The notes under the pieces: model-generated
Told to the model about the DNA's origin: nothing
Databases searched by the model: none
Seen by the model: only the letters and a program-made list of their open reading frames with translations
Made by a program: the position numbers and the translations under genes
Part shown: one piece after another, positions 1 through 9,426 of the stretch
Numbering within the stretch: position 1 is the first letter of the stretch
Layout: each line of letters opens with the position of its first letter
DNA from: Burkholderia sp. BCC1644
Lineage (GTDB): Bacteria; Pseudomonadota; Gammaproteobacteria; Burkholderiales; Burkholderiaceae
Direction: 5' to 3'
NCBI RefSeq assembly: GCF_902833225.1
Contig: NZ_CADFEI010000023.1
Span: 1-64,000, forward strand
DNA length: 64,000 nt

Positions 1-703
1 AGGCCGGCGCTTCGGTCGGCCGCACCGGATCGATGATGTTGCTCGCCGGGTCGAATGCAAACCGCTCCTTCGCGACCGGACTGATCGCCTCGATCAGTCG
101 CCCGACCGGGTCATAGCGGTAATCGATCCCGCCCTTGCGGCTATCCTCGATTCGCGATAACTGCCCTACCGCGTCATAGCGATACCGCCGCTCAGCAAGC
201 GGCGCAGGCGACGTCGACCGCTGAATCGTCTGTTGCAGCACACGTCCTGCCGGATCGTAGTGCGTGCGCTGCCCGACCTTGCTCGACAGCACCCGCACTG
301 TCTCGCGATGAAGGTCATCGCGCTCGAATTGCACACGCTCCTCGCCATCGAGCAGCATCCCGTGCACATATCCCGAGCCATACATCAGCCAATCAACCGC
401 ATGGCCATCCGGCCGCACGGTACGTCGCCGGTTGCCGAGCTCGTCGTATTCGTGATGCCACACATAGCTACGCCGCTCGCCGAACAAATCGTAGGCGTGA
501 TGTTCGCGCACGAGATTGCCGACCGGATCGAAGAAGAACTGCACGCGGCTGTACCGGTTCACCGCGTCGATCAGCCTGCCGCTCCGGTCGTACGCAAACC
601 GTTCCTCGCTTTCCCCCGCGACACGCTTCATCAGGCGGCCATTTGCGTCGACGTCGATCGACGTCACGCAACCCGCTTCATCAACCGAAACAAGGCTGCC
701 GCT
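1..703 (-). pseudogene. Displaced Rhs core fragment (runs off window edge)
   Basis: This stretch is a near-identical copy of 2460-3162 inside the complete rhs gene; I counted about seven mismatches over 703 bases. It corresponds to roughly residues 905-1138 of the full protein, in the middle of the YD-repeat core, and is read in the same leftward direction. Homology starts abruptly at 703, mid-repeat, with no start codon or ribosome site of its own. The 96 bases between it and the immunity gene (704-799) show no gene. Such orphan core fragments downstream of an Rhs toxin/immunity pair usually lead into an alternative C-terminal tip that can be exchanged by recombination. That continuation would lie left of the window, so its tip cannot be seen. 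Confidence 0.85.
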
Positions 704-799
704 CTGCCTTTGTCTTGTCCGATGAGACTGGTCCTGCGGCGACAATCTCAGCCCCAACCACCAATAACACCAAGAGCCGCTCGCGCAGTCCTTTTTGCC

Positions 800-1234
800 C
801 TATACCGATGAATCAAAATACCAAATCAAGAAATCATTAAATGTAGCCCAGCGCGCCGAAATATTTCCATTTATAAAATCATTTAGATCAGAAATATCGA
901 GATCGTAGACCGCGCCATCATCATTGCCGTACAGGTACATCCCCTCGCTTTCATCCGACGTTAAAGCCAGATATTGTTCCGGAATACCGTAGCGATCCCT
1001 AACATACTCCGTTTGGTCCGGAATCGCCGGGATGGACGGACCCTCGATATCAAGCAACTCAGCAACAGGCCGCGGACTTATAAACCCCCCCTGATACTTG
1101 AGGTAGAACTGCCCGAAATCAGTATCTGAGGCAACGCCCAGATCCTGAAGTGCCCTCATGGCTGTTTTCGGATCATCCCTAGCGATGTCGCCTGTGGATC
1201 CAGCCAGGTACTGATCAACTGTTGATGGAATCAC
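800..1234 (-). CDS. SUKH (SMI1/KNR4-like) immunity protein for the Rhs toxin
   Basis: A 144-residue acidic cytoplasmic protein resembling the SMI1/KNR4 (SUKH) superfamily, whose bacterial members neutralise polymorphic nuclease toxins. The family-like core runs from DFGQFYLKYQGGF to the YLYGNDDGAVYDLD stretch. The start is best placed at the GTG at 1234: it forms a GTGA overlap with the rhs stop and has a GGAGG nine bases upstream. A GTG three codons earlier lies too close to that site. Overlap with rhs implies translational coupling, so immunity is made with the toxin. The gene is clearly richer in A+T than the Rhs core, as expected of an exchangeable toxin/immunity module. The role is inferred from position and family resemblance; the pairing is untested. 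Confidence 0.75.
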   Translation of the reverse strand: MIPSTVDQYLAGSTGDIARDDPKTAMRALQDLGVASDTDFGQFYLKYQGGFISPRPVAELLDIEGPSIPAIPDQTEYVRDRYGIPEQYLALTSDESEGMYLYGNDDGAVYDLDISDLNDFINGNISARWATFNDFLIWYFDSSV

Positions 1235-4200
1235 AGATTGCACCCTCCATTTTTTAACGCGTTCGCCCCTGCCGCGCGATCTTGCCAGTATTGCTTTCGA
1301 TCAATGTCGAAGGCATCGCGATCAACGGGGAAATCAGGATTCTTTTGATTTCCATATGGATGCAATGCCTCGCGACCTGCGCCACTGGCAGCCCTGTGTG
1401 TGCTCGTTGTTACTTCGAACAAGGGGCCAGTGGATTGTTGACGAGAATGGTGCAACTGAATCTGCTGAGGCACGCCATTTTTCATCATAAATGGCGCGCC
1501 ACCTTCCATTGCTCGCTGCAAATTGGTCTTCCCTCGATGCTCCATATCCCAATCAATATCTTGCTGAAAAACGGTATACGTGAGACCTGTACCTTTCTTA
1601 CACGGCCCCCAGCTCCCTTTCTTGAAGCGACTCAAGCCCAGTGGATCGATCCACTCAACAGGGTTGGGCGCGTATTGATAGACGTTGATGCCGCCCCCGA
1701 GACTGATCGGATCCTTGCTAATAAAGCGGCCGCTACTCGGATCATAGTACCGATGCCGGTTGTAGTGCAGTCCAGTCTCGTCATCGCCTTGTTGCCCCTG
1801 AAACCGCAGCTGATTCTTCGCTACGATCCCCACCGCCTTTGATGCTCGTGCAATCACCTCCCGCGCTTCACCCCAAGCCTTATACGACGCTTCCCATACG
1901 ACATCGCCGTCGTCATCCGTCAGCAACTGCGGCGTCCCAATCTGATCGCAGTGGTAATAGAACAGCACCGCGCCACCCCGCCGCTCTGGCGCCTTCTGCA
2001 GCGGATCATCCTCCGGCACATAGCGGTCGGTACTCTTCCATTCGGGCGTAGCAATTCCTTCCACCGGCTCGGCCACATACTGCGCCAGCGGCACAAACGT
2101 TCCCGGCTCGTACAAATAGTGCGTGCCACGCTCGCCATCGCTCTCATACGCCAGCGCGTCACCATCCCATCCGAACACCGTCCGATCGCCATTCACCTCC
2201 TTAGCGATCCGGCGGCCGAACGCGTCATAGAAATACCGTGACTGACTCTGCCGCGACGCCTCCGCGACCCGCGCCGACTGCAAGCGATTGAATTCGTCCC
2301 ACTCGTATTCCTGCTCCCCCACCGGCGTACGCTTGCGCACCAGATTCCCGCGCGTGTCGTACTCGAAGTGCATCCCCGCGTACGCCTTCAGCAGGTTGCC
2401 CAGCACCTTCGGTACCTCGGGCGGTAACGTGCTTTCCGGTCTCACCGGGCTCGGACGGGAGGCCGGCGCTTCGGTCGGCCGCACCGGATCGATGATGTTG
2501 CTCGCCGGGTCGAATGCAAACCGCTCCTTCGCGACCGGACTGATCGCCTCGATCAGTCGCCCGACCGGGTCATAGCGGTAATCGGTCCCGCCCTTGCGGC
2601 TATCCTCGATTCGCGATAACTGCCCCGCCGCGTCATAGCGATACCGCCGCTCGGCAAGCGGCGCAGGCGACGTCGACCGCTGAATCGTCTGTTGCAGCAC
2701 ACGTCCTGCCGGATCGTAGTGCGTGCGCTGCCCGACCTTGCTCGACAGCACGCGCACCGTCTCGCGATGAAGGTCATCGCGCTCGAATTGCACACGCTCC
2801 TCGCCATCGAGCAGCATCCCGTGCACATATCCCGAACCATACATCAGCCAATCAACCGCATGGCCATCCGGCCGCACGGTACGTCGCCGGTTGCCGAGCT
2901 CGTCGTATTCGTGATGCCACACATAGCTACGCCGCTCGCCGAACAAATCGTAGGCGTGATGTTCGCGCACGAGATTGCCGACCGGATCGAAGAAGAACTG
3001 CACGCGGCTGTACCGGTTCACCGCGTCGATCAGCCTGCCGCTCCGGTCGTACGCAAACCGTTCCTCGCTTTCCCCCGCGACACGCTTCATCAGGCGGCCA
3101 TTTGCGTCGACGTCGATCGACGTCACGCAACCCGCTTCATCAACCGAAACAAGGCTGCCGCTGTCCGGGTCGTATTGATAACGCGTCGACTTGCGATCAA
3201 AACCGATTTCCTCGATCAACCGCCCCGCCGGATCGTAGTGGAACTGGTACGTCGCAAGGTTCGCATCGGTCAGCGCGGTCAAGCGGCCAAGACGGTCGTA
3301 ACGATACGCAATCGTCTGCCCGAGCGCATCCGCGCGGCTCGCAATACGACCCACGGCATCGTAGCCGTATCGGGTCGATCGATTGAGTTGATCCGTATGC
3401 CGCAACAACCGGCCTTCTGCGTCGTATTGCACGTGCTCGACACCGGCCGGCGAACGCGTCTCCGTCAATTGGCCGTTCGGGCCATAACCGTAGGCAACCA
3501 CGCCACCGGACGCGTCCTTTGTCTCGATCACGCGGCCGATATCGTCGTACCGCCACTCCGTCTTCTTTCCGGAGCAGTCCGTGTAGTTCGTCAATTGCCC
3601 GGCGATGTTGTATTCGAGTGCCTTCGAGCCGCCCTTCGCATCGGTGATCTGCGTAGGCAACCCTTTGTCGTTGTAGGCATACTTCGTCGCATGCTCGAGC
3701 GGATCGATTTCCTCGACGAGGTTGCCGGCATCATCGTACTTGCGCTGCCAGACATGACCGTTCGGATCGACAAGCCGGATCATCTGATCCTTGTCGTCGT
3801 ACGCCATCTCGACAATGCTGCCGTCCGCGCGCTCGTGCCATGTCCGGTTGCCATGCGCGTCATAACGCATCTGCTCGATGCTGCCGTCTTGCAGAATGTG
3901 CAGCGTCAGATTGTCGTGCTCGTCGCGCCGGAACCATTCCTCGCTTCCGTCCGGATAGGCGATTCGATAAACGTACCCCTTGATATTGAAGTAATAGCGC
4001 GACATCTGACCGAGCACATCGGTCACGTAGGTCAGCCGAATGTTCGGATGCCATGCAAGGCGGATATCGAGGCTGCCGTCGTCCGCGTACTCGCGCACGC
4101 ATTTCGCGTTCGCGTTGTCTTCAGCGTCCGCGCCGTCCCATTCAAGCGTCATCCCGCGGCCGGTGCGATCGGTATAACGCGTCACGAGATGGCGGCGGTA

Positions 4201-5874
4201 CTGATAGCTCCACGCGTTGCCGTACCGGTCGGTTGCGCGCACGAGATCGCCCGCTTCGTCATAGGCGTAATTCGCAAGCGTACGGCGCGCTCCGTCCTCG
4301 AGCACCTGCTCGATCAGCACGACCCGGCCTTGCTTGTCGTGCTCGAACGACAGCACGTTGCCACTCGCATCGATCAAGCGTGCCACGCGGTCGAGCGCGT
4401 CGTAATCGAGCGTGATCGTATTGCCCGCACGGTCCTTCTGCATCGCCAGCCGGAACGCATTACCGCGCCGTTCATACGCGTGAAGCTGGTCGTGACCGTA
4501 TGCAATCGTGACCCACGTCTCGTCCAGGCGTGTCAGCGTCAGGTTCTCCGCGAGGTCGTCATACACCCCTCCGACTGCAAGCGCTCGATATTCGATGCTG
4601 CGCCCGCTGGCGTCGCGAAAGAACCATGTATCGCCTTCGACATCGATGCGCGTCGTATAGGGCGTGAGCCACCGCGCGCCAAGTTCCCCGTTGTCGTATG
4701 CGGAGAGGCGCGACCGATAAGTGCGCGCCCAGACGAGCGGCAGCGCGCCGGGCAGTTCAAAGTCCGCGTGAGTGAAAGTCTCGTCGCCGAAAGCAAAATC
4801 GATCGACCCGGTCGACGCACCAACCCCACAACCTTTACAAGGACTCTGGCCAGCACCTTCCGCATGCGCCTGCTGTCCGGTCGCACCTGCCGGCTCCTGA
4901 GGACGATCATGCTGCGCGCGCCCCTTGCCGCCGGGCGGCACGTCGGCGGTCTTTTCATGAAGCTTGCCGCGTGCGCGCACCCTTGCCACGGCCTCGATCA
5001 CTTGCGCGATCAGCCACAGCATCTTGCCTTCTTCGCTGCCGTTCAGATCGCGGATCGCCTTCGCGACTTTCGGCGCCTCGGTCTTCAGGAACGCAACGAT
5101 ATCGCGGAACGGTTGCAGCCACGAATCCGGAGCAAGCTTCGCAGCAGTCCCGGCCGTCGCGTTTCCGGCTTCCTTCCCCAACGCGATCGAACCTTCGTAC
5201 CCGTACTCGATCGCGTCAACCACCAGCATCGGGTTGTACCAGGAGCGCTTGTCCATCTTCCGAGCGATCTGCGCGGTACGCCGCACGTTCGCGCTACTGT
5301 CGAAAATTTGCCCTTTGAGGGCGAGCTCCAGTCCGGTCGCAATACCGACCATCAATTCCTGCGCCTTGTGTGCGCAGTCGTTCAGCAGCTCAACAAGAAC
5401 GTCCTGCAGGGTCTTCAGGAAGTTTTCGATTTCGGTCGCGGCAGCGGCGTTGACGTGCGTTACAAGCACCGAGATGAGCGCTGCCCCGAGATTGCCTCGT
5501 GAAATCAGCAATTGATTGCGCACGAGCGCCAGAAGCGGGCGCGCCGACAGGCGAAACGATGCCAGCGGCGGCGGAACCGGAATGACCCCGATCAGGTTGA
5601 TTGCGAGCCCAAGGTAGTCGAGCAGATTGGCGTGGCGCTTCTCGACGATCATCACGATGTCGCAAACCGCGTCGTAAAACGCCATCAGGTTGCCGATGAT
5701 CGGCACCGCGCTCGCGAACGTTTTGAGATCCTCGAACGAAACGTGATTGCCGCTGATCTTGAGCAACCACTTATTGAAACGGTCGCCCCCCGCCGCCACA
5801 TCTTTCGGCGAAATATCGCTGAGCCAGGAAACGGCCTGTTCCTTCTCGGCGCCCGGTGGAAGTTGTTGTGCCAT
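1231..5874 (-). CDS. Rhs family T6SS effector with C-terminal LHH nuclease tip
   Basis: A 1547-residue Rhs (YD-repeat) toxin. Residues 1-300 form a helical N-terminal region with hydrophobic stretches near 52-75 and 88-105, and no PAAR domain is evident. A linker with a CKGCG motif (346-350) precedes a DUF6531-like segment from about residue 355. Dozens of YD repeats then build the shell that encloses the toxin. The conserved Rhs core ends with YQYAPNPVEWIDPLGL, DPLGL being residues 1410-1414, the usual self-cleavage boundary. The remaining 133 residues are the variable tip; IQLHHSRQQSTGPLFE places it in the LHH branch of the HNH/EndoVII nucleases, so it probably cuts DNA in rival cells. The gene starts 56 bases after vgrG, suggesting delivery on that VgrG, and its stop overlaps the immunity gene. 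Confidence 0.9.
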   Translation of the reverse strand: MAQQLPPGAEKEQAVSWLSDISPKDVAAGGDRFNKWLLKISGNHVSFEDLKTFASAVPIIGNLMAFYDAVCDIVMIVEKRHANLLDYLGLAINLIGVIPVPPPLASFRLSARPLLALVRNQLLISRGNLGAALISVLVTHVNAAAATEIENFLKTLQDVLVELLNDCAHKAQELMVGIATGLELALKGQIFDSSANVRRTAQIARKMDKRSWYNPMLVVDAIEYGYEGSIALGKEAGNATAGTAAKLAPDSWLQPFRDIVAFLKTEAPKVAKAIRDLNGSEEGKMLWLIAQVIEAVARVRARGKLHEKTADVPPGGKGRAQHDRPQEPAGATGQQAHAEGAGQSPCKGCGVGASTGSIDFAFGDETFTHADFELPGALPLVWARTYRSRLSAYDNGELGARWLTPYTTRIDVEGDTWFFRDASGRSIEYRALAVGGVYDDLAENLTLTRLDETWVTIAYGHDQLHAYERRGNAFRLAMQKDRAGNTITLDYDALDRVARLIDASGNVLSFEHDKQGRVVLIEQVLEDGARRTLANYAYDEAGDLVRATDRYGNAWSYQYRRHLVTRYTDRTGRGMTLEWDGADAEDNANAKCVREYADDGSLDIRLAWHPNIRLTYVTDVLGQMSRYYFNIKGYVYRIAYPDGSEEWFRRDEHDNLTLHILQDGSIEQMRYDAHGNRTWHERADGSIVEMAYDDKDQMIRLVDPNGHVWQRKYDDAGNLVEEIDPLEHATKYAYNDKGLPTQITDAKGGSKALEYNIAGQLTNYTDCSGKKTEWRYDDIGRVIETKDASGGVVAYGYGPNGQLTETRSPAGVEHVQYDAEGRLLRHTDQLNRSTRYGYDAVGRIASRADALGQTIAYRYDRLGRLTALTDANLATYQFHYDPAGRLIEEIGFDRKSTRYQYDPDSGSLVSVDEAGCVTSIDVDANGRLMKRVAGESEERFAYDRSGRLIDAVNRYSRVQFFFDPVGNLVREHHAYDLFGERRSYVWHHEYDELGNRRRTVRPDGHAVDWLMYGSGYVHGMLLDGEERVQFERDDLHRETVRVLSSKVGQRTHYDPAGRVLQQTIQRSTSPAPLAERRYRYDAAGQLSRIEDSRKGGTDYRYDPVGRLIEAISPVAKERFAFDPASNIIDPVRPTEAPASRPSPVRPESTLPPEVPKVLGNLLKAYAGMHFEYDTRGNLVRKRTPVGEQEYEWDEFNRLQSARVAEASRQSQSRYFYDAFGRRIAKEVNGDRTVFGWDGDALAYESDGERGTHYLYEPGTFVPLAQYVAEPVEGIATPEWKSTDRYVPEDDPLQKAPERRGGAVLFYYHCDQIGTPQLLTDDDGDVVWEASYKAWGEAREVIARASKAVGIVAKNQLRFQGQQGDDETGLHYNRHRYYDPSSGRFISKDPISLGGGINVYQYAPNPVEWIDPLGLSRFKKGSWGPCKKGTGLTYTVFQQDIDWDMEHRGKTNLQRAMEGGAPFMMKNGVPQQIQLHHSRQQSTGPLFEVTTSTHRAASGAGREALHPYGNQKNPDFPVDRDAFDIDRKQYWQDRAAGANALKNGGCNL
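2460..3162 (-). repeat. Long direct repeat: in-gene copy of the displaced Rhs core fragment
   Basis: Partner of 1-703 (offset 2459 bases, same orientation). The few differences include positions 126, 167-168, 194, 293, 298 and 377 of the left copy. Two copies of this length and identity are substrates for homologous recombination, which would delete the intervening tip and immunity gene or swap tips. Confidence 0.9.
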
Positions 5875-5930
5875 GTCGTTTTTGGTTCAAGTCTCGATTT
5901 GTTGTTCCAGACGGCTGATGCACCGCTCGC

Positions 5931-8900
5931 TCAGGATTTCAGCGGTCCACCGAATCCGCTCGTCGGCAGCTTCATGCCGGTTGCCCCCGCAGCGGATACC
6001 ACCGTCGTAGCGCCCTTGCCGGCGACGCCGGGCAGCGCCCCCTGCAGCATCCCGGATGCCGCGTTCGCGGCCGGCGCAGCCAGTGCGGCAAGGCCACCCT
6101 GCCGTGCAGCCTGTACCATCCCGGCGACCTGCTTCGCAGCGCTGCCGAGGCTCGAAGCCGTCTGTAACGCGGACACTGCGCCTGCGCCACCTAATGCACC
6201 CGCCGCAGCCGGCAACGCGGAGCTCGCCAGTCCGCCCAACGCAGCACCGGCCCCACCTCCGCTCGCAAGTCCCATCGCAGCCGTCGCAGCCGCAGGCGCC
6301 ATTCCCTTCAACTGGCTCGCAAGCTGCTCCGACGCAGCAGCCTGCGCCGCCTGCGGCGACGCCTCAACGGACTCGACTGGCCACTGCACCTGCTTGAAAT
6401 AATTCGCCGGTTGATCCGACTCGCGCGGATCCTTCCCGAACTCGACACGCACCGCGCCCGGCGGCAAACCGCTCACGGCCGTATAGCCGCTGTTGTCGAG
6501 CGCCCCCTTCTTCAGCACGGCGCCGTTCACGTCTTTCACCGTGAACAGCCCGCCCTTCACGGCCTCGCCGTTCACGTACTTGTGAAACAACTCCAGCTGC
6601 CCCGGCTGATCCGGCCGCGGGCTCGGCAACGGATACCCCATGCTCGCCGGCCCCGCGAACGTATGCGACGCACCCTTCACATCGACCGCGCCCGGCGTAT
6701 GAATCTCGATGTTCCCGCCTTGAATGCGGATATACCCGCCGCCGCTCGTCAGCAGGATCCCCTGATCGGCCGCGATCTCGATCCGATCCGTCGCCGACAC
6801 CACCTTCACCGCCTTCTGCGCGGTCACCTCGATGTTGTCCGACTGCGCCTGGATCTCGACCTTGCCCTTGCCGGCAAACAGCTTCATCCCCGCGTTCTGC
6901 ACGAACAGGCTCAGCTTCTGCCCAATGCTCCCGATCAGCGATTTGCCCGCGGCCACGTGCACGCTTTGCCCGCTCGCCACGTTCACATGATCGTTCGCGA
7001 CCACGTGCACCGACTGCTGCGTCGACATCCCGATTCCCGACGGGCTGCCGAACAGCATCACCGGTTCCTTGAACGCATTTGCGCTACCGGTGCCGCCACC
7101 TGCCGTGCGCCCGCCCGACGCGCTGCCCGATGCGCTGTCCTGCGTCGCGTCGGTGAACGCGCGCATCGTGTCGTGCGCGTCCTTCAGGCTTTCCGCCTGA
7201 TGCTGCTCGCTCACGCCCGACATCGCCTCGACCAGGCTCTCGCCCGTCACGAGCTGCTGCTGCGCTTCCTTCACGTCGAGCGGCTGGCTGTTCGCCGCCT
7301 TCGGGTGCGTCGTCACGTACAGGCCCTGGCTCGCGCGCACCGCGCCGTACGCATCCGATCGCAGGTCGAACCCGCTGCCCAGATACGCCCCGCGCGAATT
7401 CGCGCTGTGGTCGATGATGTAGCCCAGATGCAGCAGGCTGTTCGCGCTGCTGCTCATCAGTTGCACGCGGTTCTGGCCGGTCGCGTCGTCCATCACGAGC
7501 TGGTTGTACCCGCCGCCCGAATACTCCTTCGACCGGTAGCCGGACAGGATCCCGTCGCTATGCCACTGCGGCTGGTTCGCGCCGTTGTACACGCGCCCGA
7601 CGGCCAGCGGCCGGTCGCAGTCGCCGCCGACGTAGTCGATCAGCACTTCCTCGCCGATGCGCGGCACGTGCACGCCGCCGTAGCCGCCGCCCGTATCCGA
7701 TTGCACGACGCGCACCCAGCAGGATGCGTTCTCGTCGCCCGGATTCATCCGGTCCCACACGAACTGCACGCGGATCCGGTTCAGCGAGTCGGTATGGACC
7801 TCCTCGCCCTGCGGCCCGACGACGATCGCCGTCTCGAGATGCATCTCCGGTTTTTTGTGCTCGAACGGGCTGCGGTACGGCACGCTCACGCGCTGCGCCT
7901 CGACCTCGACGAGATAGAAGCCGGTCGATCCGTCGTCGTGCGGCACGCGAAACGCGGGACTGGCACCGTAGCGTTCCTGTGCGCCTGCCAATGCCTCGCG
8001 CAGGCTGTACGGAAAATCCGCGCTGTCGCTCGCAACGGGCAGGTTGTTCTCGATCCACCACGCGACCTCGATCGCGGCGAATTCGCGCTGACCGGCGGAA
8101 TCGCGATCGTGCTCGGGATGTTCTGCCAGCGTGAAGCGCCGGCCCGCATCGATCGCGCGCACGCCGCCCGCGCCATGGAAGCGCTTCGCCTGCGACTCCC
8201 ACTCCTCCATCTTGACCTTCGTCAGATGGTCGCCGCGCGTCTGGTCCAGATACGTATAAGCGCCCGTGTATTCGTACACCTCGAGCTGGTCGGGCAGTTC
8301 ACCCTGGCCGGCCATCGTCGGCAGCGACGTCCCTTTCGGATTCGACGGCTGCGCAGGATTCTTGTAATCGAACGTGCGCGTCGATCGCGTGACGCTCTGC
8401 AGCGTGCGCGTGCCCGACCATTGCGTGAACGCGTCGGCCCCGCTTGCCGCACCGCCGCGATAGAAGCTCACCGTTTCCGGTGACAGCGGCGCAAACGCCT
8501 GCAGGTTGTCGGTAATCACGAGCGTGTGCGACTTGCCGTCGTCGGCCTGCTGCCACGCGCAGTAGAGTCCCTCGTCCTCCATCAGGCGATGCACGAAATG
8601 CCAGTCGGTATCGTGCTGGCGCGTATACGAGCGATTCGGCAGCGGCTTCGACAGCGCGAAGCGGAAATGGCCCTTGGCCTGCGGATGATGGTTCAGCACG
8701 TCGCTGATGATCTGGTCGACGGTCGTGTCGTTCCAGAGCCGCTGGTCGCGACGGAACTTCAGGAAATGGGTGAAATCGGCGAACGTGAGCTGATAGGTCG
8801 TCAGTCCGCCGTCGGCGCCCAGCCGGCGCGCGGTATGCACGTATCCGTTGATCGGCCGATAGCTGCGGTTGCCTTGCTCGATCCACAGCGTGACAGGCTG

Positions 8901-9101
8901 CGCGATCAGTTTTTTAAGCTCCAGATCGCCTTCGGTCGACAGTACGTCGAGCGTAAACTCGTACGCGCGCCCGATGCGCGAGTGGCCGACTGCCCGCTGC
9001 ACGGTCAGGACGTCGCCCCCCAACGGCGTATCGAGCTTCAGCAACCGGTCCTGCTGAAGCAACCCGCCGCGCAACGCGGCGATTGTGTTCTGCATGTTCA
9101 T
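5931..9101 (-). CDS. vgrG: Type VI secretion system spike protein VgrG
   Basis: VgrG trimers form the puncturing tip of the type VI secretion machine and carry effectors. With the ATG at 9101 the protein has 1056 residues. Residues 1-430 match the gp27-like VI_Rhs_Vgr base, and about 440-515 the gp5-like OB fold (RVQFVWDRM, SCWVRVVQ, GEEVLIDYVGGD). A DUF2345-like beta-prism follows at about 690-830, then a small transthyretin-like segment (about 840-905). The last 120 residues are an unusual Ala/Gly-rich tail. An in-frame start at 9155 would add 18 basic residues; I prefer 9101, preceded by a purine-rich AAAAAAGG site, because the conserved VgrG sequence begins there. It is the first gene of the vgrG-rhs-immunity unit. 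No DUF4123, EagT6-like or PAAR adaptor gene lies between vgrG and rhs. Confidence 0.93.
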   Translation of the reverse strand: MNMQNTIAALRGGLLQQDRLLKLDTPLGGDVLTVQRAVGHSRIGRAYEFTLDVLSTEGDLELKKLIAQPVTLWIEQGNRSYRPINGYVHTARRLGADGGLTTYQLTFADFTHFLKFRRDQRLWNDTTVDQIISDVLNHHPQAKGHFRFALSKPLPNRSYTRQHDTDWHFVHRLMEDEGLYCAWQQADDGKSHTLVITDNLQAFAPLSPETVSFYRGGAASGADAFTQWSGTRTLQSVTRSTRTFDYKNPAQPSNPKGTSLPTMAGQGELPDQLEVYEYTGAYTYLDQTRGDHLTKVKMEEWESQAKRFHGAGGVRAIDAGRRFTLAEHPEHDRDSAGQREFAAIEVAWWIENNLPVASDSADFPYSLREALAGAQERYGASPAFRVPHDDGSTGFYLVEVEAQRVSVPYRSPFEHKKPEMHLETAIVVGPQGEEVHTDSLNRIRVQFVWDRMNPGDENASCWVRVVQSDTGGGYGGVHVPRIGEEVLIDYVGGDCDRPLAVGRVYNGANQPQWHSDGILSGYRSKEYSGGGYNQLVMDDATGQNRVQLMSSSANSLLHLGYIIDHSANSRGAYLGSGFDLRSDAYGAVRASQGLYVTTHPKAANSQPLDVKEAQQQLVTGESLVEAMSGVSEQHQAESLKDAHDTMRAFTDATQDSASGSASGGRTAGGGTGSANAFKEPVMLFGSPSGIGMSTQQSVHVVANDHVNVASGQSVHVAAGKSLIGSIGQKLSLFVQNAGMKLFAGKGKVEIQAQSDNIEVTAQKAVKVVSATDRIEIAADQGILLTSGGGYIRIQGGNIEIHTPGAVDVKGASHTFAGPASMGYPLPSPRPDQPGQLELFHKYVNGEAVKGGLFTVKDVNGAVLKKGALDNSGYTAVSGLPPGAVRVEFGKDPRESDQPANYFKQVQWPVESVEASPQAAQAAASEQLASQLKGMAPAAATAAMGLASGGGAGAALGGLASSALPAAAGALGGAGAVSALQTASSLGSAAKQVAGMVQAARQGGLAALAAPAANAASGMLQGALPGVAGKGATTVVSAAGATGMKLPTSGFGGPLKS

Positions 9102-9426
9102 GGCTACGGCCTTTTTTCTTTTGACGCGCCCTCGGATGGCGCGAGCACTGGACATCGCTCGCGCGATTTTACAGAGAAATTACGTCAGTCCCTGAAAACC
9201 CACCGGAATTGCAGACGCGTCATTCGTTCCGCCCGCACGCCGCCTGCACCCACGCCAGCCAGCCCGTGCCCCCGTCGTGCCCCCTGAAATCGATTGCAAT
9301 CAGGGCCAATTCGACTTCCGGCGCGGCGCGGTTGCGAGTAGTGTCTACGTGCCCGTATTCCGGCCTCACCCGGGTCCGACCGAGACCCGGCGCTCACCAC
9401 ACGACACTGAACCCTGGAGATCTGCG
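9102..9426. other. Divergent intergenic region between vgrG and the cystine-binding gene
   Basis: 325 bases without a gene between the leftward vgrG unit and a rightward gene, so it should hold both promoters. I see no convincing -35/-10 pair or operator. A ribosome site (CTGGAG) precedes the rightward start. Confidence 0.5.

Noticed and set aside
2692-5502. 936-codon plus-strand frame opposite rhs
   Set aside because: Shadow of the repetitive Rhs gene; the translation mirrors the YD repeats in the opposite sense and has no independent motif.
6411-8483. 690-codon plus-strand frame opposite vgrG
   Set aside because: Arg/His/Leu-rich antisense frame in high-GC DNA, without a family match or start signal.
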